Positions 7,397-16,063 of a DNA stretch of 64,000 nucleotides are shown here, in pieces. Position 1 is the first letter of the stretch; the number at the start of each line of letters is the position of its first letter. The notes below the pieces were generated by a model. The model did not search any database, was not told where the DNA came from, and saw nothing but the letters and a program-made list of their open reading frames with translations. This DNA comes from Flavobacteriaceae bacterium (GTDB lineage: Bacteria; Bacteroidota; Bacteroidia; Flavobacteriales; Flavobacteriaceae). Location of the stretch: NCBI GenBank assembly GCA_023262185.1, contig JALRDO010000009.1, forward strand, positions 1 through 64,000. The letters run 5' to 3'. The position numbers and the translations under genes are program-made.

Positions 7397-8680
7397 CTAT
7401 AAGGCTTCTAAGATTTGCTCGAGAGCCATCCCTCTAGAACCTTTTATGAGTAGGTTGAGCGTTCGTACTTCTTCGGGTAGCGTTGAGATGAAGTCTTTGG
7501 TGCTATTGAAGGTTTGATATTCATTTTTGGTCCCTGTAAAGTGTTCTCCTAATAGATAAACCTTCTTAAATCCGAGAGACTGAACGAAGTTGACAATATT
7601 TTGGTGTTCGAGTGCACTATCTGATCCGAGCTCAAACATATCTCCTAAGATTACTCCTTTGTGCTGCCAATCAAGGGTATCGAAAACTTTTAAGGCCGAA
7701 ATCATACTGCTTGGATTGGCGTTATAAGCGTCTAATAGTATCTTCTGCTGCCCCCACTCGATAATTTCTGATCGCATGCTTGAAGGAACATAGCCCGTGA
7801 TTCCTCTTATCGCATCTGCAGCTGGTATTCCAAAATAACTTCCGATACATAGGGCGGCGGCGCAATTGACTGCATTGTACAACCCGAATAACAAGCTCTC
7901 AAAGGGCTGACCCTGAAAAGAGAGGTGTAAATGAGGGGTTTCGGATAAAACGACCAGGTTGCATTCAGCCGTTGAAGCATTCGAATCACATATTCCATAA
8001 GCGACTTTATGCGAATAGTCTATTATGGCCTTTTGTTGGATGGAGTCTTGACTGTTGTAAAAGAGGGTCCCATCTTTGGCTTTGAGGTGATTATAGAGCT
8101 CTTGTTTTCCTTTAATCACCCCTTCAACACCTCCGAAACCTTCTAGATGGGCTTTTCCGAAATTGGTAATCATTCCGTGCGTAGGATCTGCAATATTCGC
8201 TAGAGCTGCAATTTCTCCTTGATGATTGGCACCCATTTCAATCACAGCCATCTCATGGTCGGGATTCAAACCTAGAAGCGTTAGGGGGACACCAATGTGA
8301 TTATTAAGGTTCCCCTGAGTGACTAAAACCTGGTATTTCTGACGCAATACACTGTTTATAAGTTCTTTGGTAGTGGTCTTACCATTACTTCCCGTTAAAG
8401 CGATCACCGGAATGTCAAAGGTTTTTCGGTGAAAACGGGCTAACTCTTGTAGTGTGATCAGCGGATCATCAACATGAATGAGTTGAGGATGATCTGAAGA
8501 AAAGGCGTTGCTTACGATGGCATAATGCGCCCCTTGATTCAGCGCCTCAAGAGCAAAGTCATCTGCATTAAATGCAGGTCCTTTCAAGGCAAAAAAGAGT
8601 TGCCCCTTCTTGAGCGTTCTCGTATCAGTACTTACTCCATTACTCTCTAAAAAAAGACGGTGTAGCTCTTGAAGTTTCAT
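7397..8680 (-). CDS. murF: UDP-N-acetylmuramoyl-tripeptide--D-alanyl-D-alanine ligase
   Basis: Cytoplasmic ATP-dependent ligase adding D-Ala-D-Ala to the UDP-MurNAc tripeptide, the last soluble step of peptidoglycan precursor synthesis. It has the Mur ligase ATP loop TGSNGKTTTKE, the NNHIGVPLTLL segment, the MGANHQGEI motif and the substrate-domain DAYNANPSS signature of MurF. The frame is open to 8764, but that extension would run through the promoter region; the ATG at 8680 gives MKLQELH and a normal 427-residue protein. A candidate promoter lies just upstream on this strand. Confidence 0.9.
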   Translation of the reverse strand: MKLQELHRLFLESNGVSTDTRTLKKGQLFFALKGPAFNADDFALEALNQGAHYAIVSNAFSSDHPQLIHVDDPLITLQELARFHRKTFDIPVIALTGSNGKTTTKELINSVLRQKYQVLVTQGNLNNHIGVPLTLLGLNPDHEMAVIEMGANHQGEIAALANIADPTHGMITNFGKAHLEGFGGVEGVIKGKQELYNHLKAKDGTLFYNSQDSIQQKAIIDYSHKVAYGICDSNASTAECNLVVLSETPHLHLSFQGQPFESLLFGLYNAVNCAAALCIGSYFGIPAADAIRGITGYVPSSMRSEIIEWGQQKILLDAYNANPSSMISALKVFDTLDWQHKGVILGDMFELGSDSALEHQNIVNFVQSLGFKKVYLLGEHFTGTKNEYQTFNSTKDFISTLPEEVRTLNLLIKGSRGMALEQILEAL

Positions 8681-8698
8681 ATAGAATTCTTGAAAGTC

Positions 8699-8706
8699 TA
8701 AAGATA
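8699..8706 (-). promoter_or_regulatory. Candidate -7 box of murF
   Basis: On the minus strand TATCTTTA fits TAnnTTTG with one mismatch and ends 18 bases before the murF ATG. It supports the shorter murF start. No convincing -33 element is visible. Confidence 0.35.
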
Positions 8707-8756
8707 CGTATTGAACGAATGTTCGTATTTTAAACTTTTGATATAATACGGTACCC

Positions 8757-9782
8757 ATGCGCAAACTATTGGCGTTATTTTTCTTTCTTCCTCTTTCTTT
8801 TTTCGTTCAAAGCCAAGAGGAGGTCCTTCCAAACGCGGCAGTTCTATGGATTCGGATACCTGCCGACATCAGGGCCTCAGGTATGGGAGATACAGGAGTT
8901 GCCACAGAGGCTGATGTGAATGCTGCACGCTGGAATCCAGCAAAATTGGTTTGGCTGGGGCATACTACTGAGTTGGGAGTTTCATACTTGCCTTACCTAA
9001 GAACCTTGATCCCTGATGCTTTTTTATTGGGTGCCAACTACGCGAAGCGGATTAACGATGAGAATAGTCTGGCTATAGGATTTACCTATTTCACGATCGG
9101 AGAGGTACCGCTAAGAGAAACCATTGATCAAGAAGCGTTAATTGTTCAGCCATATACATTTACCATAGACGTTGCTTATGGATTACAGCTCAACGACGAG
9201 CTTTCGGTAGGAGCTGGATTGCGCTTTATCAGCGACAACCAGCAAACGCCAGACGATTTCACTAGCGATCGAGCCGGAAATGCTCTTGCGGCAGACGCGG
9301 GTGTTTTTTATCGCTCTAGGTTACGTGTGACTGAAGGGAACGACACACGCTGGAGGGCAGGTATTGCCTTGACGCAAATCGGAACCCCTATTTCTTATGT
9401 TTCAGATGGACCTGAGTCTCCGTTGCCCTCAACGCTGCGCTTTGGTGTAGGGCGGGACATCATCTATGATTACGATTCTATGCTCTCGCTGACCCTTGAA
9501 GCGAATACTTTGGTGGTTAACGATGCTGATCGTTCATGGGGAGTGGGATTGGGAGGCGAATATGTTTTTAGGGGAGATCTATTCTTGCGATCGGGATACT
9601 ACATCGATACCGCCTCAAACACCGATAGGAACTACCTTACGGTAGGCGCGGGAGTACGTCGTGGAAACCTCTTACTAGACATGTCGTATTTGTTTTCAAC
9701 GAGTAGAGTAGTCAACCCCTTTGAGAATACCTTGAGGCTTGGTGTAACATTTAGTTTTGGTCAGCGATTCTATCATTATTAA
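8757..9782 (+). CDS. porV: PorV/LptO-like type IX secretion outer-membrane barrel protein
   Basis: Outer-membrane beta-barrel related to PorV (LptO), the FadL-like shuttle that delivers type IX secretion cargo to the PorU sortase. It begins with a signal peptide (about 1-20, cleavage near VQSQ). The family block follows: IPADIRASGMGDTGVATEADVN then WNPAK. Repeated amphipathic strands and a terminal aromatic (YHY) fit a barrel. At 341 residues it is somewhat short for PorV. In many Flavobacteriia porV lies just upstream of cdd and pdhA, as partly seen here, though porU and cdd are absent. A PorV paralogue is the alternative. Confidence 0.75.
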   Translation: MRKLLALFFFLPLSFFVQSQEEVLPNAAVLWIRIPADIRASGMGDTGVATEADVNAARWNPAKLVWLGHTTELGVSYLPYLRTLIPDAFLLGANYAKRINDENSLAIGFTYFTIGEVPLRETIDQEALIVQPYTFTIDVAYGLQLNDELSVGAGLRFISDNQQTPDDFTSDRAGNALAADAGVFYRSRLRVTEGNDTRWRAGIALTQIGTPISYVSDGPESPLPSTLRFGVGRDIIYDYDSMLSLTLEANTLVVNDADRSWGVGLGGEYVFRGDLFLRSGYYIDTASNTDRNYLTVGAGVRRGNLLLDMSYLFSTSRVVNPFENTLRLGVTFSFGQRFYHY

Positions 9783-9819
9783 TGCCCGATTTCGCATCGA
9801 ATACGATCTAATTTTGTCT

Positions 9820-9827
9820 TATTTTTG
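9820..9827 (+). promoter_or_regulatory. TAnnTTTG -7 box of pdhA
   Basis: TATTTTTG is an exact consensus match ending 20 bases before the pdhA ATG. A second TAATTTTG lies 11 bases upstream (9809-9816). Either could start the pdhA-pdhC mRNA. No clear -33 box. Confidence 0.45.
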
Positions 9828-9847
9828 CGACTACCAATAGTGACTTC

Positions 9848-10846
9848 ATGAAAAAGATTACGAAAGAGACCTACATTCAGTGGTACGAAGACATGTTGTT
9901 CTGGAGAAAATTCGAGGACAAGCTAGCCGCTGTATATATCCAACAAAAAGTAAGAGGCTTTTTACACCTATACAACGGTCAAGAAGGATTGTTAGCTGGA
10001 TCACTGCACGCTATGGATCTTTCAAAAGACCGCATGATTACTGCTTATCGTAACCACGTTCAACCCATTGGAATGGGTGTGGATCCTAAACGCGTTATGG
10101 CGGAGTTGTATGGAAAGGTCACCGGTACCTCAAAAGGGATGGGTGGATCAATGCACATCTTCTCTAAAGAACATCGTTTTTATGGTGGTCACGGTATTGT
10201 TGGTGGACAGATTCCTCTAGGAGCAGGTTTAGCCTTTGCCGACAAGTATTTTGATCGTGACTCTGTGACATTAACATACATGGGTGATGGTGCAGTCCGT
10301 CAAGGTTCACTTCATGAAACCTTCAACTTGGCCATGTTGTGGCAACTTCCTGTGGTATTTATTTGTGAAAATAACGGATACGCCATGGGTACCTCAGTAG
10401 CCAGAACGACCTACGATACGGATATTTATAAGCTCGGACTTGGATACGGAATGCCATGTTCTGCCTTTGACGGGATGGATCCTGCTGCTTCGGCAGAGGC
10501 CGTTTCAGAGGCTATTGAACGTGCACGTTCAGGAGGAGGCCCTACTTTTTTAGAAGCAAAAACGTATCGCTACCGCGGACACTCGATGTCAGATGCGCAG
10601 CATTATCGTACAAAAGAAGAGGTACAAGAATACCAAAAAATAGACCCGATCACTCAGGTTAAAGAGCTCATCCTACAGAAGAAATGGCTGAACGAAGATC
10701 AAATTAAAGAGATCGACCAACGTGCGAAGGCACTAGTAACCGAATGTGAGGAGTTTGCTGAGAATTCAGACTTCCCGCCAATCGAGCAATTGTACGATAC
10801 GGTTTACGAACAAAAAGACTATCCATTTTTAGCACATAAACTCTAA
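9848..10846 (+). CDS. pdhA: Pyruvate dehydrogenase E1 component, alpha subunit
   Basis: Alpha chain of the thiamine-diphosphate-dependent E1 of the pyruvate dehydrogenase complex, which decarboxylates pyruvate and passes the acetyl group to E2. The 332-residue protein carries the TPP/Mg motif GDGAVRQGSLHETFNLA ending in ENNGYAMGT, and the regulatory-loop region YRYRGHSMSD. The E2 gene follows after 9 bases, so both are one operon. The E1 beta gene is not in the window, which is normal in Flavobacteriia where it is encoded elsewhere. Confidence 0.93.
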   Translation: MKKITKETYIQWYEDMLFWRKFEDKLAAVYIQQKVRGFLHLYNGQEGLLAGSLHAMDLSKDRMITAYRNHVQPIGMGVDPKRVMAELYGKVTGTSKGMGGSMHIFSKEHRFYGGHGIVGGQIPLGAGLAFADKYFDRDSVTLTYMGDGAVRQGSLHETFNLAMLWQLPVVFICENNGYAMGTSVARTTYDTDIYKLGLGYGMPCSAFDGMDPAASAEAVSEAIERARSGGGPTFLEAKTYRYRGHSMSDAQHYRTKEEVQEYQKIDPITQVKELILQKKWLNEDQIKEIDQRAKALVTECEEFAENSDFPPIEQLYDTVYEQKDYPFLAHKL

Positions 10847-10855
10847 AGAATTAGC

Positions 10856-12502
10856 ATGGCCGAAGTAGTGAATATGCCACGTTTGAGCGATACCATGGAA
10901 GAGGGTACCGTTGCAAAATGGCTTAAAAAGGTGGGAGACGCAATTGAAGAAGGAGATATTCTAGCAGAAATTGAGACCGACAAAGCGACCATGGAATTTG
11001 AGTCGTTTTATTCTGGGACCTTGCTGCATATCGGAATTCCTGAGGGTGAAGGAGCTCCTGTCGATTCACTGCTCGCTATTATAGGTGAAAAAGGAGAAGA
11101 CATCTCAGGTTTAATCTCTGGGGGGGCGTCAGCTCCTGCAACTCCAGCACCTGCCGCTGAGGTAGCCGCTGCGACACCTACGACTGAAGTAAAAGCCGCG
11201 ACTCCGGTACCTGCTGCTATTCCAGAAGGTGTTGAGATCGTGACGATGCCTCGTCTAAGTGATACCATGGAAGAAGGAACCGTAGCCACTTGGCTTAAAA
11301 AAGTGGGTGATACGGTTGAAGAAGGAGATATTTTAGCGGAAATAGAGACCGATAAGGCGACTATGGAATTTGAGTCGTTTTATTCAGGAACACTCTTGCA
11401 TATCGGAATCCAAGAGGGACAATCTGCACCCGTTGATGATGTTTTAGCGATTATAGGTCCTGCAGGAACAGATGTAAGTGCTGTTCTTTCAGGGGGTATG
11501 GCTACTGCAACATCAGCTCCGGCTGCTGTCTCTGCACCAGCTGCTTCAGCAGGAGCAGTTTCTGCTCCTGCTGAAGCTTCAAGCCAAACGGTTCAAGTCA
11601 CAACAAGCGGTGGAGAACGTGTTTTAGCCTCACCTTTGGCCAAGCGTATTGCAGCGGATAAAGGCATTGATCTTTCACAACTAAAAGGTTCTGGAGAAAA
11701 TGGACGTATCATACGTCGTGATTTAGAAGGAGCAACTGCTCCACAGGCTGCGGGTGCACCAGTGTCATCTGCAGCAGCAACAGCTTCTTCAGCGCCTGCT
11801 GTTCAACTTCTAGCCGGACAAGAATCTGTAGAGAGCGTTAAAAACTCTCAGATGAGAAAGGTAATTGCAAAGCGCTTAAGTGAGTCTAAATTCACTGCAC
11901 CTCACTATTACCTGACTATTGAAGTTGAAATGGATGAGGCAAAAGCGGCTCGTGAGAGCATGAATGAATTGCCAGACACCAAGGTGTCATTCAACGATAT
12001 GGTGCTAAAAGCTTGTGCTATGGCACTTTTAAAACACAAACAGGTAAACACTACCTGGAAAGACGATCATACCCTTTTCAACCACCACGTTCATTTAGGC
12101 GTTGCGGTGGCTGTTGAGGACGGATTGGTAGTTCCGGTAATACGACATGCCGATCAGCTTTCGTTGAGTACTATTGGCGCTCAGGTAAAAGATATGGCTG
12201 GACGTGCACGTACCAAGAAACTCACCCCGGCAGAAATGGAGGGTAGCACTTTTACGGTGTCAAATCTAGGAATGTTCGGAATCGAAGAATTTACATCGAT
12301 TATTAACCAACCCAACTCGGCAATTTTGTCGGTTGGCGCTATCGTTGAAAAGGCGGTAGTAAGAGATGGGCAGATTGCGATTAGAAGCATGATGAAGCTC
12401 ACACTGGCTTGCGACCACAGAACGGTTGACGGTGCCACTGGTGCTCAATTCTTGCAGACGCTTAAAACCTATCTAGAGCATCCGGTAACGATGCTCGCAT
12501 AA
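10856..12502 (+). CDS. pdhC: Dihydrolipoamide acetyltransferase, E2 of pyruvate dehydrogenase
   Basis: Core subunit of the pyruvate dehydrogenase complex, moving acetyl groups from lipoamide to CoA. Order of domains in the 548 residues: lipoyl domain 1 with lipoyl-lysine Lys43 in ETDKATM, Ala/Pro-rich linker, a second nearly identical lipoyl domain with Lys167, another linker, the E3/E1-binding domain (ASPLAKRIAADKGIDL), linker, and the catalytic domain ending with the CDHRTVDG active-site motif. The two lipoyl domains clearly come from an internal duplication. A terminator follows the stop. Confidence 0.94.
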   Translation: MAEVVNMPRLSDTMEEGTVAKWLKKVGDAIEEGDILAEIETDKATMEFESFYSGTLLHIGIPEGEGAPVDSLLAIIGEKGEDISGLISGGASAPATPAPAAEVAAATPTTEVKAATPVPAAIPEGVEIVTMPRLSDTMEEGTVATWLKKVGDTVEEGDILAEIETDKATMEFESFYSGTLLHIGIQEGQSAPVDDVLAIIGPAGTDVSAVLSGGMATATSAPAAVSAPAASAGAVSAPAEASSQTVQVTTSGGERVLASPLAKRIAADKGIDLSQLKGSGENGRIIRRDLEGATAPQAAGAPVSSAAATASSAPAVQLLAGQESVESVKNSQMRKVIAKRLSESKFTAPHYYLTIEVEMDEAKAARESMNELPDTKVSFNDMVLKACAMALLKHKQVNTTWKDDHTLFNHHVHLGVAVAVEDGLVVPVIRHADQLSLSTIGAQVKDMAGRARTKKLTPAEMEGSTFTVSNLGMFGIEEFTSIINQPNSAILSVGAIVEKAVVRDGQIAIRSMMKLTLACDHRTVDGATGAQFLQTLKTYLEHPVTMLA

Positions 12503-12530
12503 TAGTAATTCACACACGAGTATATCTAAG

Positions 12531-12560
12531 AAAGCATTCTCCATCAGGGAATGCTTTTTT
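12531..12560 (+). terminator. Rho-independent terminator after pdhC
   Basis: AAAGCATTC (12531-12539) pairs perfectly with GAATGCTTT (12549-12557) across a 9-base loop, followed by a T run to 12560. Confidence 0.85.
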
Positions 12561-12592
12561 GTTAATTTCAAGGTGTATTTAAAAGGTATAAA

Positions 12593-13267
12593 GTGGGATA
12601 TTTCATTGTTACGGGTGCAAGTAGGGGAATAGGACTAGAAACGGTAAGAGTATTGCTAAACGAAGGGCATCGGGTGTTAGCCATTTCTCGATCTGATGTG
12701 AAGTTGCAGCATGAGCACCTACATTTACTTAAATCTTGTAGTCTAGACCTTTCAGCCAATGACTTCTCTGATGTCGTAAAGGCCATCTCTGATTGGCCTA
12801 GAGTTGACGGTTTGATACACAATGCAGGAGCCTTTTTAAACAAACCTTTTGCTGCCACTACTATGGACGATTTTAAAACGGTATACAGTGTCAATGTCTT
12901 TGCGGTAGCAGGACTGACTCAGGCGATTGATTCAAAGCTTGAGATAGGTTCGCACGTTCTGGGGATTAGTTCAATGGGTGGTGTGCAGGGCAGTGCAAAA
13001 TTTCCCGGGCTATCGGCCTATAGCTCTAGCAAAGGAGCGCTTATCACCTTATTTGAATTGCTTGCTGAAGAGTATAAAACCCGGGGAGTTTGTTTCAACA
13101 GCCTCGCCTTGGGCGCAGTGCAGACCGAGATGCTCGAAGCAGCTTTTCCGGGCCTTAAGGCTCCTGTAAGTGCCAAACAGATGGGGGCCTATGTGGCAGA
13201 TTTTGTGCAGCACGGTCATCAGTATTACAATGGTAAAGTGCTACCAGTAAGCAGCTCAACTCCTTAA
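12593..13267 (+). CDS. Short-chain dehydrogenase/reductase (SDR) family oxidoreductase
   Basis: NAD(P)-dependent oxidoreductase with a Rossmann fold. Visible SDR motifs are the cofactor loop TGASRGIG at residues 8-15, the structural HNAG, the catalytic Ser in GISSMGG, and the YSSSK catalytic pair. Length is 224 residues. The start is a GTG at 12593; no suitable ATG lies upstream, and the glycine loop would be cut by later starts. The substrate is unknown. It follows the pdhC terminator and runs 6 bases ahead of the SprT-like gene. Confidence 0.82.
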   Translation: MGYFIVTGASRGIGLETVRVLLNEGHRVLAISRSDVKLQHEHLHLLKSCSLDLSANDFSDVVKAISDWPRVDGLIHNAGAFLNKPFAATTMDDFKTVYSVNVFAVAGLTQAIDSKLEIGSHVLGISSMGGVQGSAKFPGLSAYSSSKGALITLFELLAEEYKTRGVCFNSLALGAVQTEMLEAAFPGLKAPVSAKQMGAYVADFVQHGHQYYNGKVLPVSSSTP

Positions 13268-13273
13268 AATTCT

Positions 13274-13897
13274 ATGATTGAAGTTCTTGGTCGATACTTA
13301 CCAGAAGCGGCAATTATTCCTTGTTTTGAATTGATCAAAAAACATGGGGTTCATTTGAAGATAGTCGATCAGCGTTTGACGCGGCATGGCGATTACAGAA
13401 AACTTCCGGGAGGAGGCCATTTGATTACGATCAATGCAGGACCTAATCCTTATCGGTTTTTGATCACACTCATTCACGAGTTGGCGCATCTAGTTGCATT
13501 CATTGAATACGGGCAACGAATAGCGCCACATGGAATAGAATGGAAGACCACCTTCAAAGAAATGATGCTTCCATTCTTCAACCCTACCGTTTTTCCGAAA
13601 GACTTACTTCCGGTGCTTGCAAGACATTTTAAAAATCCAAAAGCGAGCAGTAGTGGTGATGCTGTTTTAGATAAGTTTCTCGCTTTATATGATACCGAAA
13701 CAACCGGAGTTTTTATCGAAGATCTCGCAGAAGGTGCCCTGTTTTCATATCGCAAAAATCGTACATTTAGAAAGGGAATGAAGCGACGAAAACGCTTTGA
13801 GTGTATTGAAATCGCCACCCAAAAAATGTTCCTGTTTCAACCTAACGCACGGGTTATACCGCTACCTTATGACAACGAATCAAGAAAATCACATTAA
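13274..13897 (+). CDS. SprT-like zinc metalloprotease-fold protein
   Basis: The 207-residue protein contains the zincin motif HELAH in LITLIHELAHLVAF, preceded by a hydrophobic beta segment, as in SprT/Spartan-like domains. Eukaryotic Spartan cleaves DNA-protein crosslinks; the role of short bacterial forms is unclear. The second half is basic (RKNRTFRKGMKRRKR), compatible with nucleic-acid contact. Its end overlaps the DUF389 gene start by 29 bases. The function is inferred only from the fold. Confidence 0.75.
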   Translation: MIEVLGRYLPEAAIIPCFELIKKHGVHLKIVDQRLTRHGDYRKLPGGGHLITINAGPNPYRFLITLIHELAHLVAFIEYGQRIAPHGIEWKTTFKEMMLPFFNPTVFPKDLLPVLARHFKNPKASSSGDAVLDKFLALYDTETTGVFIEDLAEGALFSYRKNRTFRKGMKRRKRFECIEIATQKMFLFQPNARVIPLPYDNESRKSH

Positions 13898-15290
13898 GCA
13901 AAACGCAAAGGGTTTTGTTCAGAGTATACTGGTGTTTCTTAAAGAGCTCTTAGATATTCGAACTAATACCGACATGCAGGCCACACGAGATTCGATTATC
14001 GCTGACATTCCATTTAAAGGGCATACCTCTTGGATTTTAATCAGCTCAATATTTATTGCTTCTATCGGTCTTAATGCAAATTCTACCGCAGTGGTTATTG
14101 GAGCCATGCTAATTTCACCGCTTATGGGTCCGATTTTAGGGCTTGGGTTCTCCTTGGCCACAAACGATATTGATCTACTCAATCGATCACTCAAGAATTT
14201 CTTGGTGATGGTGGGATTATCGGTAGTGACGGCCTATCTCTTCTTTGCCCTCTTTCCGTTGCGTGATGAGAGTTCAGAGCTTTTAGCACGTGTGAGGCCG
14301 GATATTCGTGATGTATTGATTGGATTTTTCGGGGGAGTCGCGCTTGTTGTTGCGCGGGCGAAAAGGGGAACCATTGCAAGTGTCATTTTTGGAGTAGCCA
14401 TTGCAACGGCGCTTATGCCACCTCTCTGTACGGTAGGATTTAGTCTTGCGATCTCAAACTGGAGCTATGCATTAGGTGCGCTCTATCTCTTTCTGATTAA
14501 CACAATCTTCATCGCTCTGGCAACCTTCGTGGTCATCAAGTATTTGAAGTTTCCGATGGAGCGTTATGCAAACTCTTCGCGCCGCAGATTAATCTCAAGG
14601 ATTGCCTATATCTTGAGTATTGTAGTAATGATTCCTGCAACCTATATCTTTTATGGGGTATTGCAAGAGTCTCTGTTTAAACGCGATGCCCAGCAGTTTT
14701 TAAAAGAAACGATCGAGCTCTATCCTTTTGAGGGCAATGGGGTGTACAGAAGAGATTTTTCAACCCTTAATTTTAATCGCGGACAGGCGCCAGAGATCAG
14801 TGTGATGGTGTTAGGAGATGAGGTGATACCGCAAGAAGTGATTAACACCTGGAAGGTAAAGCAACAACAATACGCACGCCTTCAGGATGCCTCTTTTCAA
14901 GTGCTTCAGGGCAATCAAGAAGACAGTGAGGCCCAGTTTAATTACGTCATGGAGCTCTATGAGAGTAAGAAGAGCGAGTTGGTTTCAAAAGACAGACAGA
15001 TACAACTTTTGGAGCAAGAGCTTGCGCGATTAAGCCGTTCGGGTAGTCTGCAGCTTCCTTTTGAGCAAATCAAAAGTGAATTGGTGCTTACCTTTCCTGA
15101 GCTCATTAATTTGAGTTATGGCGCAAAGATTCAAACCGATTTCGCACGTCAAGACACCTTGCAGGTGTTTGAAGTTCAATGGCTCGGAGAATTAGATCCA
15201 TCACGTAAATCAGAACTTTCTACGCGTCTAGAGGCTTGGCTTAAAACACGACTGCAACAAAAGAATGTGGTGTTAGAGGTGAAAGACTAG
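13869..15290 (+). CDS. DUF389 integral membrane protein
   Basis: Inner-membrane protein of the DUF389 family (function unknown). The core has about six transmembrane helices with the conserved SIGLNANSTAVVIGAMLISPLM-like block, the GFFGGVALV loop and ATALMPPLCTVGF, all hallmarks of the family. After the membrane part (about residue 275) comes a roughly 200-residue soluble region with a likely coiled coil rich in Glu, Gln and Lys. I used the ATG at 13869 (473 residues), because the longer open frame from 13797 lies wholly inside the SprT-like gene. Its 3' end overlaps the convergent ABC gene by 4 bases. Confidence 0.8.
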   Translation: MTTNQENHIKQNAKGFVQSILVFLKELLDIRTNTDMQATRDSIIADIPFKGHTSWILISSIFIASIGLNANSTAVVIGAMLISPLMGPILGLGFSLATNDIDLLNRSLKNFLVMVGLSVVTAYLFFALFPLRDESSELLARVRPDIRDVLIGFFGGVALVVARAKRGTIASVIFGVAIATALMPPLCTVGFSLAISNWSYALGALYLFLINTIFIALATFVVIKYLKFPMERYANSSRRRLISRIAYILSIVVMIPATYIFYGVLQESLFKRDAQQFLKETIELYPFEGNGVYRRDFSTLNFNRGQAPEISVMVLGDEVIPQEVINTWKVKQQQYARLQDASFQVLQGNQEDSEAQFNYVMELYESKKSELVSKDRQIQLLEQELARLSRSGSLQLPFEQIKSELVLTFPELINLSYGAKIQTDFARQDTLQVFEVQWLGELDPSRKSELSTRLEAWLKTRLQQKNVVLEVKD

Positions 15291-16063
15291 GTCTTGCTTT
15301 TAGCTTTCTCGATGTAAACTTTGCGTACATTCTGATAAAGATCAGAGGCATAAACGAAATCGCTGATCGCCTGATTGTTGGTAACAAAGATTTCTTCTTT
15401 ACTGCCCTCCCAAGCCACTTTACCTTCTTTTATAAAGACGATCTTTTCACCAATCTGCATGACGGAGTTCATATCATGGGTGTTGATAAGGGTAGTGATA
15501 TTGTATTCTCTTGTGATCTCTTGAATCAGGTCGTCAATAAGAATAGCGGTTTTAGGATCAAGCCCTGAGTTAGGTTCGTCGCAGAAAAGAAACTTAGGAT
15601 TCATGACAATCGCACGTGCAATGGCCACACGTTTCTTCATTCCCCCAGAGAGTTCAGAAGGGTATTTCTGATGTGCATCAACAAGATTAACGCGCTCTAA
15701 TACTCGGTCTACCTGTTCGCTCTTTTCTTTAGATGAGTAGGAGGTGAACATTTGAAGCGGAAAACAAACATTTTCGGCTACTGTCATAGAATCAAATAGA
15801 GCGCTTCCCTGAAAGACCATCCCCATTGCTTTTCGCAGTTCACGTTGCTCATCGCGCTCTAAGGTGTCAAGATAGACCCCATCGAATGCAATTCGCCCCT
15901 TATCGGTCTCATGCAGTCCAATCAACGATTTGAGAAAGACCGTTTTACCTGATCCACTCTGACCTATGATGAGGTTTGTTTTACCGCGCTCAAAAGTGGT
16001 ACTAATGTCTTTGAGTACGGTGGCTTCTCCGAATGCCTTTGATATGTGCTCGACTTGTATCAT
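15287..16063 (-). CDS. mlaF: MlaF-type ABC transporter ATP-binding protein
   Basis: ATPase of a phospholipid-trafficking (Mla/MCE) ABC importer. It has Walker A GQSGSGKT, the Q-loop segment MVFQGSALFD, signature LSGGMKKR, and Walker B KFLFCDEP followed by NSGLDP. The SALFDSMTVAENV wording is typical for MlaF/Ttg2A. The 258-residue protein is adjacent to its permease, sharing one base with the permease stop. The MCE-domain substrate-binding subunit (MlaD) is not next to it. Confidence 0.87.
   Translation of the reverse strand: MIQVEHISKAFGEATVLKDISTTFERGKTNLIIGQSGSGKTVFLKSLIGLHETDKGRIAFDGVYLDTLERDEQRELRKAMGMVFQGSALFDSMTVAENVCFPLQMFTSYSSKEKSEQVDRVLERVNLVDAHQKYPSELSGGMKKRVAIARAIVMNPKFLFCDEPNSGLDPKTAILIDDLIQEITREYNITTLINTHDMNSVMQIGEKIVFIKEGKVAWEGSKEEIFVTNNQAISDFVYASDLYQNVRKVYIEKAKSKT

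Noticed and set aside
11008-11289. Minus-strand Ala/Ser-rich ORF inside pdhC
   Set aside because: Shadow of the Ala/Pro-rich linker between lipoyl domains.
10856-11470. Direct repeat of about 120 bases
   Set aside because: Explained by the two homologous lipoyl domains of E2, not a mobile or regulatory repeat.
13797-13868. Upstream extension of the DUF389 protein
   Set aside because: Lies entirely inside the SprT-like gene, and MTTNQENHI at 13869 is a better start.
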